A stretch of DNA of 64,000 nt from Chalara sp. BL73 (GCA_918026815.1 CAKJVC010000012.1:1736001-1800000), one strand, 5' to 3'. Numbered from the stretch's first letter, positions 33,596 through 46,475 are shown. Notes: generated by a model not told the origin, from the letters alone. Translations and numbers: made by a program.

Positions 33596-36500
33596 ATGAT
33601 GGCTTTTCCAACGTTCATTTCGTGTCAGATAACTCGCACACAGTCATTCTTGATACTTTCTCTATTATTCGTTTCTGTCCTGTCTTTACCGGCTTCTATT
33701 TCGAAAATTGACATTCCAGACAACAATTCAATATGTATAAATATTTTCTTTGAGTAAGTATTTCTCCTCCAACTATGTATCTTGAGATACAGTCGCCCCT
33801 GATCAGTGAAGATGGCTAATTCTAAATTCTCACAGCCCAAACGACTACTCCGTCAAGCCAGCCCGGCTTCTACAAGCTCCAGTCTGCGAGGCTTCAGTGA
33901 TCTCATCTCGCGATCTTCTACTTGGTCGACAGGTTACACAGGATGGAGACTACTCTTGTAGCGAAGGAAGGCCATGTCGAAATGGTAAAGAGGATTGTCG
34001 AAAGATGTCAGATACCTGGACTGACACTTAGTAGGAGCATGCTGCCCCAAGGCGACAGGATGGTGTAATTATGGACCCGAAGCATGCGGTACGAACAATA
34101 TTTCTCCGAATGAGGTTTGCTTCAGCAACTGCGATGCAAAAGCAGAGTGTGGGCGATACGCTGCGACTCCCGGAAAGGAATGTCCTTTGAACGTGTAAGT
34201 ATATTGAATCTAGTGTCTGGTCACGGGCTGATGAGCGAAGTTGCTGTTCCGAATTCGGATTTTGCGGAATGACAGAAGACTTTGTCATGTTTCGGCAGAA
34301 GAAAATAAAGGCTGTCAAAGCAACTGTGAGCAACCAGGTTCTGGCAGCAGTGGTGGGAATGTGAGGAAGCGAGTTATTGGATATTATGAAGCTTGGGTGC
34401 ATGCAAGAGCTTGTAATGGAATGGTATGTTGATCAGCTACGCACTGGAATAGGAGCTGACTTCAACATTAGTCTATCAACCAGATTCCTGTCAAGGCACT
34501 AACTCATCTCATGTTCTCTTTTGCTTACATTAGTCCTGGATCCTTCAATATCGTCCCTATGGACGACCTCCCAGAGAAACTTTTTCGAGATTTCAGCGCA
34601 CTGAAGAAGAAAAACTCGGAGCTAAAGATCATGGTTGCAATTGGAGGATGGACCTTCAATGATCCAGGTCCGACCCAATCAGTATTCAGTGATGTGTGTA
34701 GCACGCCAACAAATCGTTCCAAATTCATTGTGAATCTCTTGAGTTTCTTCCGTCAATTCGGTTTCGATGGTGTTGATTTTGATTGGGTATGTTTAAGCTT
34801 CCTTCTTTCAAACACTCATTTTGTGCAACTCTCTGACCAAAAATCAGGAGTACCCAGGAGCAGATGATCGTGGAGGGAAAGCGACGGATGGCGAAAACTT
34901 CACACTTCTGCTACAAGAACTTCGGGCGGCCATCAAAAGTCAACCAATCGATTACGAAGTATCATTCACCACGCCAACAAGTTTTTGGTACCTCCGTCAC
35001 TTTGACCTGAAAGCCAGCACAGAAGCCGTTAATTTCGTCAATATTATGAGTAAGACTTCTAATTTCCCCCCATCCCTCTATTTGATTCATGCGCTGACAT
35101 CAAAATTTTAGGTTATGAGTACGTATTCACTGGGTCAAAAACTTGAATGAAGAAAATGCTAATTCCGTAGTCTCCACGGAGTATGGGATGCATGGAATCC
35201 CATTGGAAGCAAAGTTCTAGGTCATAGTAACATCACCGAGATCAAACTCGCACTTGACCTCTACTGGCGAAATGATATTCCTCCTGATAAGCTCAATCTT
35301 GGAATCGGATTTTATGGAAGATCATTTCAACTCTCCGATCCCTCATGCTCCAAGCCTGGCTGTGCATTCCGAGGCGGAGCGGCACCCGGTCCAGTAAGTT
35401 CATCTTTCAAACAAGACGCTCGCTCGAGCCTATGTAGGCTACAGATTACTAAAGGAGAACAGTGTACCAAGAACTCTGGGACCCTTGCTTACCGAGAGAT
35501 TGTCGACGTTATCAAGGAGAAAAACTTGAAGCCATACTATGTCAAAGAAGACGAGATCAAATACATTGTGTGGAATCAGGACCAATGGATCAGCTATGTG
35601 AGTTACTCGCTCCAAGATCAGAACATGAATTGATAATGAAAATAGGATGACGAGGAGACAATCAAAGCCAAAATCGATTTCGCAAATTCCCAAGGCCTTG
35701 GTGGATTACTTATTTGGTCGGTCAGTAATCATATTTCAACCGCACTGATAGTGATAAAAATTTACTAAGCATCATAACAGATCGATCAAGATACAGATGA
35801 CTTACAAGCCCTTACCGCTGTAGTTGGAAAAGAAGCTATAGCACTTGCATTGACTGACAAAGGCAAAGACGCAGCATACTGGAAGGTTCGTAATAGTCAC
35901 AAAACAGGTTTTAGTTCAAGCTAAAGCTATATAAACAGGACATTGGTTCACAATCCTGCTATGTAACAGACTGCGGTGGTCATTGTGATGGAGGCTTCAT
36001 CAAGATCACGAACCAGCCATGTGGCGACGCCAAATTTCTCACCAGACATTCCACGAAAGCGGATAGTGAGCTCTGCTGTCCCTTGACTAGTGCTCCTAAT
36101 GCCGACGACTGCGAATGGCGTGGGACTGCTCCATCATGTAATGGTCGCTGTCATGACGGTGAAGTTGCCATGCAGTTGAACAGATGGGGCGACGGTAAGT
36201 ATTGCGAGGACGGGAACAAGGCATACTGTTGCAAAGTGCCTGAAGGGCGTACGAACAAATGCTACTGGAGTGGCATGGGACAATCTTGTAGATCTGGGGA
36301 TAAACCTCTGGTAACATTCCCCCTTCGATGTCTGAATTGTACTGATCACATTATAGACATTTGCTGGAACGTTCCTGTCAACCATTGCCGACTTTACTCA
36401 GTTCTTTGGAATCATCGGTGATGCTCTATCCGACATGTTGAATGACTTAGACATGGAACTTGAGGAGCTTTACTGTTGTCCACCTGACTCACTCGAACGG

Positions 36501-39500
36501 TGGACTAACTGCAATTGGTATGGTAAACCAGGGTCTTGCTTTGATAACCACTGCGAGCTCAATACCCAGGTCCAAATGGCAACGAACAAGTAGTACGTCC
36601 AACCCCTCTCCTTGTTTTGTCATAATATGGGAGCCGTAATATCCGGAGAGCTGTTTTGGGAGCTCATCCACTCTTTATTCTCGAGAATCGAGACCTTAAA
36701 TGAAGATACAGTTGACTCTTGTGAAAACACTACTGACTTCGTTGAAGTGGCCAAGGCGAATCATGTTCACCCAGACTGGAGCGTGACCGAGTTTTCTGTT
36801 GTGATCCGCCCGATGGAGAACCACTCTTTCCCCCAGTACCTCTGGACCGCATCTTCAAGAATCCTCCAACTGGCGACAACATCGACACGAAGTTTGACCT
36901 CAATGTCGACAATACGTGGGGAGACGGCGTGGAAGATACGCCAGGTGGTGACAATCCCAGCGATGCTGCAGTATCCTTCTACCTCATGGCCTCGAACGAG
37001 GAGATTCAGACATCATTGGACAAAAGAGATGGTTCCCATTGGGAACTCTTCAACTGCAACGATGCTGTTAGCGAGGAGGAGCAGACCATTCAAATGTTCT
37101 GTACTGATGTTTCAGCGAAAAGTAACTGCGACCATATTAGTCGAGGTGATGGTGTCCCAGGAACAATCATAGAAATGCCGAAAGGATGTGGACCTGGGAA
37201 ATATGCTGTTGCGAAAACCATGGTCCTGTCCGAAAACCAAACTCTACCCCATCATCTGTACAAACGAAACTACGGTCATAAGCCAGTAGTTTATGACTTG
37301 ACATTTGACTACCGATTTGAGAGAGTTCCTCGAAGGTTTGGGCCTACTCAACTACGAGTCGATTACAGCAATCAGGTTGTCAGTACATCGAGTGCCAGCT
37401 TTGTGACATTTATATGCTAATATTTTCCTAGGGATACTGGGACAATATGGTTGCGAAAGCCGCAGGTACAAAGAAGAAGAAGAAGCGGTCGCTCGAAGCC
37501 ATGGGTGGCAACCACAAGCGCTGGCTCGAAGAGGAATTCCGCGATGACATGCATTTCGGAGGTCTTAGTAAAGAAGAGCTACATAAGCGCTGGTTCGGTG
37601 AAGATATCGTTTCCTGGCTGAGAGGTCTCCTGAATGGAGGAATCAAGCCAACCTTTCGACACGATTACACCGACGAGATCAGTGCCATCATTCTTCAAGA
37701 AGATTGGGAATGTCAGCTGAATGCGAACACAAGAGCTGCTGCCAACATTGTAAGTCCAACTCTTCATTATTATCGCGTGTCTCCCAAGTCCAGAAAACAC
37801 ATCAGAGTCCTGGGTTTCTATCAATGTTATTTGTCTCTCAGATCCAAGAGACTTAATATAAGAGTCGTCATTCTCAGCATATACCTCGAGAGCTGGCTTG
37901 AGATTTCCCTTGCTCTTCACCCCTAGAACATCGAAAGAAAGAAACTAACTTTGTTAAAGGAAGCAATCGCGACGACCTCAGTCAGGATTGCGACCTCTTT
38001 CGGTCTAACAATTGTTACCACTCTAAACGAGGGCGGGTTTCTAGACCTCAGTAACTCATTTCTACATTTCAACAATGAAGGAGAGATTACTGCTACCTTC
38101 ACTCTCGATGCGATCGCCAAGGTTGACTTCGACTCCAAACCGTTCAACCTGGCAAAAGTACCTTTACCAGGAGCCGGATTTCGAGTCCCTGGCGTCATGA
38201 CAATCGGACCTGAATTTGTTCTAGATGCTCAGGTAAAGGCTGGTATTGCCATTTCCGGACACGTCGAAGCAAAAGTCGAGATCGCGTCATGGGAGATTCG
38301 ACAAACGTACCCAGAGCAGACCGATGAGTTTAAACCACAAGAACTAGATTCGCCGAGTAGAAATCTGGATGTCTCGGGATTGAAGCAGCCCGAGTTTGGT
38401 GCTTCGGTTCAAGCGACGGGGTATATAGAGGCTCATATCATGCCCACGTTGAGTTTCGGCATTGACGTGGACAAGGAATGGGGAGTTGGAAAGTGTACTG
38501 CAGAATTAGTGGCCGATGGCTGGGTACGGGTGCGAGCGAAATCAGACATCGTCAGTGGAGATTGTGGATTTGCGTATGCGGTTGATGCTGGTGCTGGACT
38601 CGTTGCGAAGGCAACCGTTCCAGATGCATTCCATTGGGAACCAAAAACATTATCACTCGGTTCCATCTCGAGAACTCTGATTCCCAATGATGGAGATGAG
38701 TGGAAATGTCTGACTAACGAAGGCACTGGAAGAAGGGACATCAACACAACAGGATATGGTCTGATAGAGGGAACCGAACCAGTGAGACTGAAAAAGCGTC
38801 TCACAACGTATGGGCCAGTTTTCAAGCTGCCAAAAGCGGGGTGCCCAACCAAAGGAGGATCAGCAGAAACTGTTGACTGTAGGTTGATCTTTGGTGTTGA
38901 CGGTACTGACGAGCCGGATGGCGACAACATGAAAAGAGATCTATTCGCCAAGGGATCAGACTTTGCCAGAGAAACTCGATCAGAAGACGAGCCACATTTG
39001 CTTGAGGAAAGAGGGGTCAAGAAGATCACAGCTTGCATCGGCAACGGCGCGCAGACAATATTCTACCCCGATTATCCTGATGCAACAATCATATACGACA
39101 ATGCTGATTGGGGTGACTGCAACAACTATCTTTTTGGCGTTCAGCCTGCAGAACAAGATGTGCCAAGACCCCCTGGGAGTGCAACTGCCTCTGAAAGGTA
39201 TATTACAGAGCATGTCCTTGAGGCTCAAATGCTTCAAAAATTTATGGACGCCAATTATCGACAACCGGGCAACACGAACTCTGTTTGTTCGCAGATGTCC
39301 AGATATTGGAACAGAGGCAATGTACCAATTACTGGTCAGCCCCAGAATCCATGGGTATATGTAGCAAAAGCATATCCTGGAGATGGACGCGATGAAGGTG
39401 AACTTATGAGAATCATTGAAGTGCTCAACCTTGTGAAAGAGCGGGTGGGTCGTACTTAGGAGAATATAGATGTGTTGAGTCGAATAGCTAACAAGTTTCC

Positions 39501-39958
39501 AGGGCTTCAAAGGCACCGCAATCACGGCTGCTAGCAGGTTAACCAACGCGGTAGCGAGCGAGCAGACGGTTCATTCCGCTATCCGCAGCATGAAAAATGC
39601 GTTAATGGTATACAAATACATGGCAATGCCAGCCATTCGCACGATCTATCGCGACCAAGCGAGACGAGTGGGAGTGCACTTTGCAACCGCAGAGGCGGCA
39701 ATCCAGGCCAATGATCCTACTTATACTCCCCATGGACTCCAGGCGGCATGGCTCGCCTGGGCGACCGGACATACCACAGTAACAATTGCTCGTTTTGATA
39801 CTTTCTTCAACACATGGGTGCCACAGATTGAGAATGTCCTGGCGAATACTGTTCCTGCCAACGATGACGCAGGAAGAGCCGCCTTAAGAGTAAAGATTAC
39901 CGCTTTGAGAGCGGAGGTCAACGCTGTAATTGGGACTTGGACAAATCCTTTGCCGTAG
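33596..39958 (+). pseudogene. Killer-toxin-like GH18 chitinase (subgroup C), single-base frameshift in exon 4
   Basis: Large secreted chitinase related to the yeast killer-toxin alpha subunit class. Seventeen exons (33596-33753, 33836-33984, 34035-34194, 34241-34423, 34472-34786, 34848-35049, 35112-35118, 35171-35393, 35463-35597, 35646-35720, 35781-35885, 35939-36310, 36357-36589, 36748-37375, 37432-37749, 37960-39444, 39503-39958). Order: signal segment (FLILSLLFVSVLSLP), Cys-rich chitin-binding module (CCSEFGFCG), GH18 with catalytic DGVDFDWEYP and YDLHGVWDAW, Cys-rich modules, and a long C-terminal region. Sixteen exons keep phase; exon 4 is one base short between CCSEFGFCG and CHVSAEENKGC (about 34266-34285). 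With that base the length would be 1735 codons. A sequencing error is the alternative. Confidence 0.85.
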
Positions 39959-40141
39959 TGTGGGAAAGAATGTACATGAGGCAATGGCCGAGAGGCTTTC
40001 GCATGCAAATCTCACATTTGACATTTTTGTAAAAATCTTTTAGTATTGACAACGTCAAACTTGACAACAGTGATACATTGATCTAGGAGATTTGGGAATT
40101 GTTTTATACCCAACGATGAGCAGTATTAAACGTTCATGACT

Positions 40142-41703
40142 TCATATCTCCATGGGTTGGTTCCCATTCCACATGTTAAATCTGTTGACTTCAGACCCTG
40201 TAATATCAGTAATCGCCTGCTTTAATTCTTGCGGAACGTCCCAGTCCGTAGCTTCGCCATCGTAACTTGATGTCACCTGTGTCAAAAGTAAATCCCAGCG
40301 TGGCCATTCGAAGACCTCCATGTCTGACTCAAGACTAATATGTCTCAATTTCGAGCTCTTCGATCCCGCAATACGATATTCAAGGTCTGTAACTAGACTG
40401 GTGCCCATGGATCCGATTTGTAACGTCAGGTTTCGAAGGGAGGGCATCCGAGAAACAGACAAGATCACCTCCAACAGAAAGGGATTGTAGACCTCGGGGT
40501 CAGGTCGGTTACGCCAGAGATGATTTGGCTGCTCTCCGTTTAGCTTAACCCATTCCCATACAGCAGGGTAATCCTCCGCATCAGAATCAGCGGAATCGAT
40601 GACTTCTTCTTCATCCTCTGAATCGTATGAACGTTCATCATTGGGCTCAGTCGAGTCTGGATCTCCAGTATAGTACCAGCCCCCGCTCGGAGCCATAGTA
40701 CTAAGTTGTAAGTTCAAAATTTCCAGCGACGGCCATTCGGATTGCTCAGAATCTGAGCTTTTAATATTGAAGAATTCGTTTGATAAGATAAACGACCCCG
40801 TCAATCTGAGAGCCTTTATCGTAGGAAGCTGGGCCACTTTCCGTAGCGCAATACTTAAATCGTCTGCCCCCGTTTGCGGATTGAGTAAACTTCTTGACTG
40901 GAAGCTGTGATTGAAGACTTCGGCATCACTCCAATAGATATTGAGTTCCCTCAACGAGGATAACTTGGCGCCAGATAGGGCCTGAGCCAGTGCTAGAAAA
41001 TGATGGTCAGCTTATAGATAAAGCAAAAACTGGGGGGAATCCTACAAGTTCTGATCTCCAACCTGAGGTCATGAAGTCGAACTTCAGGCCCACAGAAATG
41101 CCAACGGACTGTCTCCACAGCAGGCAGCGCACGTAAGATCGATCCAATAACCGTGGGATGCAGATTTCGACCTCCACTCTGCTCTATTTCAGCAACCTGA
41201 GTAAGAGCAGGGAGAGGCTCAGGGTCCAGGTTATCGAATTTGATGTATGTGTTATTGTTTCGATCTGGGCCAGTCCCTTCACTAACGGAGGCAGCACCTT
41301 GATCGTGCGAATCCATAAGCGACGACACTTCTATCTGAAGACCAAAAGAAGGGCCACCATCGGTCTCGTAGGTATGAAGACGAACAAACAGGCTCAGTAG
41401 TTCTCTGGAAAAGATTGTATCATTCTCTGAGCACTCTCGACGACTTGGCAGCTTGCCCCATCGTGTGACACTGAACGATGGTAAGATGATGTGGTACTTG
41501 AGTTTCTTCAACGATAATCGCCGACGAGTATCTCCAAAGATGACGTCGAGCTGACTCGCGTCGTCACTTCGCACGCACACCTCCGCCATAGTGCCAGCTT
41601 CAACGACAGGTTGCCAGTCGCGTGAAATGATGGAAAGTGGGGCCAAAGGTGTGTCAAGATTGTCAATTACTCTGGAGAAGCTTTCTGTTGGTACTTTGTT
41701 TAT
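40142..41703 (-). CDS. F-box-type fungal protein, start codon not visible
   Basis: The minus strand encodes a fungal F-box-like protein: KVPTESFSRVIDNLDTPLA..ISRDWQPVVEAG is the F-box, followed by VRSDDASQLDVIFGDTRRRL and leucine-rich repeat-like stretches (PSLEILNLQLS, PSLRNLTLQIG). One intron (40993-41045, GTAGGA..CTAG) joins the two parts in phase. An acidic insert (YDSEDEEEVIDSADSDAED) lies mid-protein. F-box proteins recruit targets to SCF ubiquitin ligases; the target here is unknown. Oddity: no in-frame ATG precedes the F-box. The codon where one is expected reads ATA (41701-41703), so the gene may be disabled or start in an unseen upstream exon. Confidence 0.65.
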
Positions 41704-41906
41704 GGTTTCTGTTTGTAGACTCTTGTGGTGGGGAAATATTGACAAAGATGAAAAGGGGGGTGGAACTCTCACATTTGATATGCACACCCGCTGATGCCCA
41801 GGCGCTACCACCCACTAAGTTGACCCCGCGATTTTTCTTGGAGGTTTGACCCTCGACTGGTAGACAACGAAACACACGCACACATCGACACACGAACACT
41901 AACACA

Positions 41907-43228
41907 ATGGAAGACTTCAATCTCCCCAGCCCAGAACGCAGCACCCTTCTAAATAGTCTCCAAGAAGCGATAGGCGATGTACCACCATACTTCTGGGCTC
42001 TCTGCCAAGTGTGCGACCTCCAGGCACTTCAAAAATTGATTGAGATTGCTCGCATTTCCCCCGCAAATGTTCGTATTGTTGCTGCACAAGCCTATACAGT
42101 AGTACTATACTGTAAGTGGAATAGGTAGTCTACTTCTTGCCTTTCTCTCTAATGATTTATAGGGACTCAGAGTGCTCAAGGGACATCACGTAGCTCAACT
42201 CCGAACACAAGCCAGATGAAACGAGGCCCAGGCTCATCTCCTGCTAGTTCTCCACTTGCTAAAAGGCAAAAGACCACCGACTCACCGGCCAGTTCCCCGC
42301 TTGCTGAGAAGCAGACAACCACCACTTCACTTGCTAGCTCACCTCTCTTGTATCGAAGCAAAGCAGCCACAGTTTTAGTAAGTTTAAAATATACATTGTT
42401 TTGCTATGTAAAGCTTATATATTATAGGCTAAAGAACGAGATGGCTATGTTTGTGTTCTTACTAGCGATCCAAGTATTGAAGTAGCACATATCTACCCAT
42501 TTTGCCGGCTATCAGGTGCAGAAGAAAATACCTTTGGGGCACGACATGTGTTTTGGGACCACTTAAAAACCTTTTGGTCTGAGGAAAAAGTTGCTGCTTG
42601 GGAAGCAGAACTATTCCCAAAAGGTCTATCTAAAGCAGGGGGTGAAACGGTCGATAATCGGATAACATTATCAAGGCAGGCACATTCTTATTGGAACCGG
42701 GGAGCATTTGCTTTGAAGCCTATTTCTATTTCCGGCAATACTACCTTGAAAGTCCAGTTCTTTTGGCAGAAGAAACAACCCGACATCCAAGCAACAATAA
42801 GTCTTTGTACTTTACCTTCTTCTACAGAGGCCCTTGGTCAAAACGAAGGAGCCTTCGACCATGGTCTAGTTAGACTGGTTGATAAAGAATCCAAATTTAT
42901 CAAATCTGGCGATATCTTCGACCTCAAAACCGACGATCCAATAAAGAAACCGCTCCCAAGTTTCAAACTCCTTGAGCTCCAGTGGTTTCTAACACGTGTA
43001 GTAGGCATGGCCGGTGCTGCCTTTCCGTACGAACCAACTTCTGGGGACGACTCGGATGAGGATATTCCTGGTTTGGATTTAGACGAAGTAGGAGATACAT
43101 CTTTTATTCGGGATCTTTCAAACTCTCCAGAGTTTCTACGTCAAGTCAATCGACGTCTTGCGGAAAGTCCTAAGCATCATACAGAAGGATCGGATGGAGA
43201 TGGAGTAGGAATAGTAGAGGCTATGTAG
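41907..43228 (+). CDS. HNH endonuclease-like protein, copy 1
   Basis: Three exons, 41907-42111, 42163-42377 and 42428-43228, join to 406 aa with canonical introns. The N-terminal conserved module (residues 1-68, GDVPPYFWALCQVCDLQALQ) is followed by a Ser/Pro/Lys-rich linker with a nuclear-localisation-like SPLAKRQK. The HNH domain (about 145-240) starts RDGYVCVLTSDPSIEVAHIY and has the three signature residues in AHIYPF, VDNRITL and AHSYWNRGAFALKP, so a metal-dependent nuclease fold is predicted. The tail is acidic (GDDSDEDIPGLDLDEVGD). A paralogue lies at 51846-53075. Function is undescribed to my knowledge. Divergent from the F-box gene with about 200 bp between. Confidence 0.82.
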
Positions 43229-43963
43229 CATAGAGGAAATGGAAAGAAGGGGGGGGTTTTTTGGAGGATTCGGAGGATGTTTTTCAATCTCCTTATTTGC
43301 TAAAGAGAGGCTATGTATAGAAGCAACCGAAAACAGCAGTTAAATCACCTACATCTAGAAAATAGTAGTATCACTTCGCCACTTTCACAAACATCTTTCC
43401 ATTCCTCTTCTCTGGATGCCCCGCACGAGCTGCAAGCTAATCTTCTCCTCAGCTGTCAGCTTCACCTTCAAGCGCCTGGGATTGACGGTAAGAACTCTAC
43501 CGTGGGAGTAATTATGTAATTGATATCTGACGATGTACATAGTGTTCGCACCCGCTTGAGAAAAGTTGTGTGACGGAGGGCAAAGTAATGGGCAACGCTG
43601 ATAACCAGTAACAGTCATGCATACAGCCGTTCTCTAGTGACATTTGCTGGTATTGGGCCAAACAAGCCAGTGGTGGCAGCTGGCTAAAACCTTCATTATC
43701 CTCTCGTCGTCGGAAAATGTGTAGACTGACCTGGAATCTATCCGGCAGCCTCACTCAGGCGGATTATAAGCACCAGATAAAAAAAGATGCAGGTATCACA
43801 GGGCACGGGGCTCAGCGAGAAGGAAAGAGAAAGAAACGACTAAGAGCGCGGCAGGAGCAGCAGTAGGAGTAGAATTGACTGCATGATATCTATGAGCTGC
43901 TGTTCTGGACCCAAAACATAATGACACTCTCCGTCCTCAGGACCATACTTTCCCTGAAACGCA
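43229..43963. other. Intergenic, no recognisable gene
   Basis: About 730 bases between the HNH and amidase 3' ends. A G-run (GGGGGGG) lies near 43250. The short frames at 43313-43754 show no motif. Confidence 0.4.
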
Positions 43964-45811
43964 TCACACTTTGGAAGTACCCAAGTTGCCTTTATGGAAG
44001 CCACTTAACTCCGTCCTCAGCGGCTTGTACGGCTGAATCTGCTCTCTCACATTTGTGAGTTGCTCGAAAGCATAAGCCACCCTGAGGATTGTCGCTTCCG
44101 AGTAAGCTTTTCCTATAAAAGTAACACCGAAACTATAATGTTAGCTTAATAGGGATAGCGGGCGCAAAGACTCACGGAATGTTTGGTCCAATATCAATTG
44201 TGGTGAAAGGTCCATTGTCGTACATTTTGATCTTCGTTGCTTCTGGGTAACTTCCAAGAGGTAAAACAACAAGCGGAAGACCACCGCGAGCTGCGAAAGA
44301 GACAGTAGGTCCGAACATTGAGGGCTGCAACCACATCGAGTTTGTGCTTTTCCAGCGTGCCTAAAGTACCGCCTTGGCCTGAAAAGTACTTGTTCTGCTC
44401 CAACGAGTCTTTGTATTTCTTCCCGTCAAGGTCAACACTCGCGGCTAAATCCCAGTCTCTCATGTCTCGAGCAGGATAGTCTTCTGCTGTGTCTGTTTTC
44501 ATAAGTTCTATAATATCGTGTAAACTGGAAATATTACGAGGATTCTTGGGCAGGGCGCTTGCGTATAAACCGATGTCACGCTTGAAACTGCCAGCCATAG
44601 CATAAAGCCTGTCTTCCCCACTCATTTTATTGAATTTATCGGTGCCTTCAAAATCTGCATTCTCGACGATAGTAGCTCCTGCATCGCTCAATTTTCGGAG
44701 TGCAGCTGCAAACTCTGCGAGGACTACTTTATCGGAGGTAGGGAGGCTTGCTGTAGGGACTCCTATCCGTACACCATCAAGATTCGTCGAAATGCAAGAA
44801 AGCAAGTAGTCGACTGCAGCTGTTAAACCATTCGGCTCTACTATAGCATTCAAAATATAGGCCACATCTTGGACAGTCTTTGCGATTGGGCCGGCTGAGT
44901 CCTGCATTACAATCACTGGAATTGTGCCTTCCATAGGAACAAGTCCAACAGTCGGTTTAAATCCTACCACCGCTTCTCTACCAGCAGGAGAAGCAATGCT
45001 GCCGTCAGTTTAGATTTAAAAAGTAAGCTTCACCCCGACAGCTCTCACAGTCCACATAGCACTTTTTATAGCAAACATACCTCGGTACCGATAGAAACAA
45101 CAGCCAAGCCGAGCGCGGTCGCGACAGACGATCCACTGCTGCTACCACTCGCTTTCATGTTGTCACAATACGCGCCCATTGTAAGACCACCGCGAGGACT
45201 CCACCCGCTGATTCGTTTAGAGGTTCGAAAGCCAGAAAACTCTGAAAGGTTCGTTTTCCCCAGAATCACAGCACCAGCAGCTCTTAGCTTTCTTACTACC
45301 CCCGACTCTATATCCGGTTTTGTTCCTTTAAGCACGGTGGATCCAGCCGTCGCTTCCATTAAATCGAGAGTAACCAAGTTGTCTTTGAGGAGGATAGGAA
45401 TTCCATGGAGTGGGCTAGTCGGGCTTTAGCAGCAAGCGCTATTTGACACGCTTTAATTGAGCTTACCTTCGCCTGCCACTACCGGTCTGCTCCTCGTCCA
45501 AAGATTTCGCGATAGCTATTACATCGGGATTCGTCTCCAGGACAGCATGAAAGTATCCATTAACTTCGGCAATTCGGGCAAAATAAGCCTGCACGAGTGC
45601 AACAGCGGTAGTTTTCCTTGCTTCGAGTAATGCGGAGGCAATAGCAATGTTGAGATTGATTAAGCTCGGAATTTCAGGTGTAAGCCGATCTGTAAATTGT
45701 TAGTCCCCCCATATAAGTATGGACACCGAGAGCCCCGGGATGCTCACGCTCTTCGCGTCGGGCAGCCACCCTCCAGTATAAGAGAGATAGTAATGCTGAA
45801 ATGAAGGTCAT
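43964..45811 (-). pseudogene. Amidase signature-family gene, decayed
   Basis: Minus strand, start at ATG 45811 (hydrophobic MTFISALLSLLYWRV). Recognisable parts: PTSPLHGIPILLKDNLVTLD (catalytic Lys, read across the 45424-45466 intron), ASGSSSGSSVA and the GSIASPAGREAVVGFKPT region (Ser-cisSer-Lys family), then EHKLDVV-type C-terminal segment and GKAYSEATILRVAYAFEQ, stop at 43964. Lesions: the acceptor expected before TDGSIASP reads TCTAAAC with no AG (near 45010), and one extra C after VVA (about 44325) shifts the frame before SMFGPTVSFAARGGLPL. It resembles fungal acetamidase/GatA-like amidases, not the Arp1-like enzyme at 14.4 kb. Confidence 0.75.
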
Positions 45812-46115
45812 CCACCGGCTCGTCCAGCGCATGTGCATATAGTTTTATTTGCGTGCGAAAAGGAAAAGGCGGGAGTGGTGATGAAAGTAAAGTGAAGAGT
45901 GAAAAAGAGTTGAATGAGAAGTTCTGCCCCGCACTTGCCTCAGAGATAAAATGCCTATAGTGTAGTGGCTTAGTGCCTAAAACAACTGCAAGGCAAAGCA
46001 TCAACGCAGGTAATAAGGTAGTAACCGACCAGAGATTCACTAGAGAAAGTAACCACGCTAGCTTTGCACATGCACCTCTCAAATAAAGCTTGTACCAGAT
46101 ATAGAAACGCTAGGA

Positions 46116-46475
46116 TTGGAACAGGAAAGCTTGCACTCCGGCACACCAGTTTATTATACAACAGCAATAGCGAGGCTGCCATTTTTTGATGGCGAAATTT
46201 TTTATGGACGAGATGTTGAATTGTCGACTCTGCACTCAGATCTTGATCATAACATCCATGACGTTAGACATCAGTCACTCGTAGCCTATGGCACAGAAGG
46301 TACCGAGAAATCTCAAATCGCTTTGGCTTATGCACACGAGAGAAAGGCCGCTGGCGTACCAGCGGTAATTTGGATCAATAGTGAAACACAGATGGATATA
46401 AAGAATAGCTTTACGGATGCTGCCTTTGCCCTTTCGCTCCCAGGAGCTGTCTGTGGTGACAGCACCATTAATGCG
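46116..46475 (+). pseudogene. NB-ARC (NLR) fragment with damaged P-loop, cut by an LTR
   Basis: Residues IFYGRDVELSTLHSDLD, SLVAYGTEGTEKSQIALAYA and VIWINSETQMDIKNSF match the start of an NB-ARC domain (the usual first motif is FVGR). The P-loop should read GTGGTGKSQIA; both changed glycines are GGA/GGG codons turned to GAA/GAG, i.e. G-to-A transitions. The domain stops where LTR sequence begins at about 46476. No downstream TPR or WD40 part is recognisable. Confidence 0.75.

Noticed and set aside
33596..33760. Treating the chitinase as a true killer toxin gene
   Set aside because: The GH18 catalytic motif and chitin-binding modules define it as a chitinase; the name only reflects family relationship.
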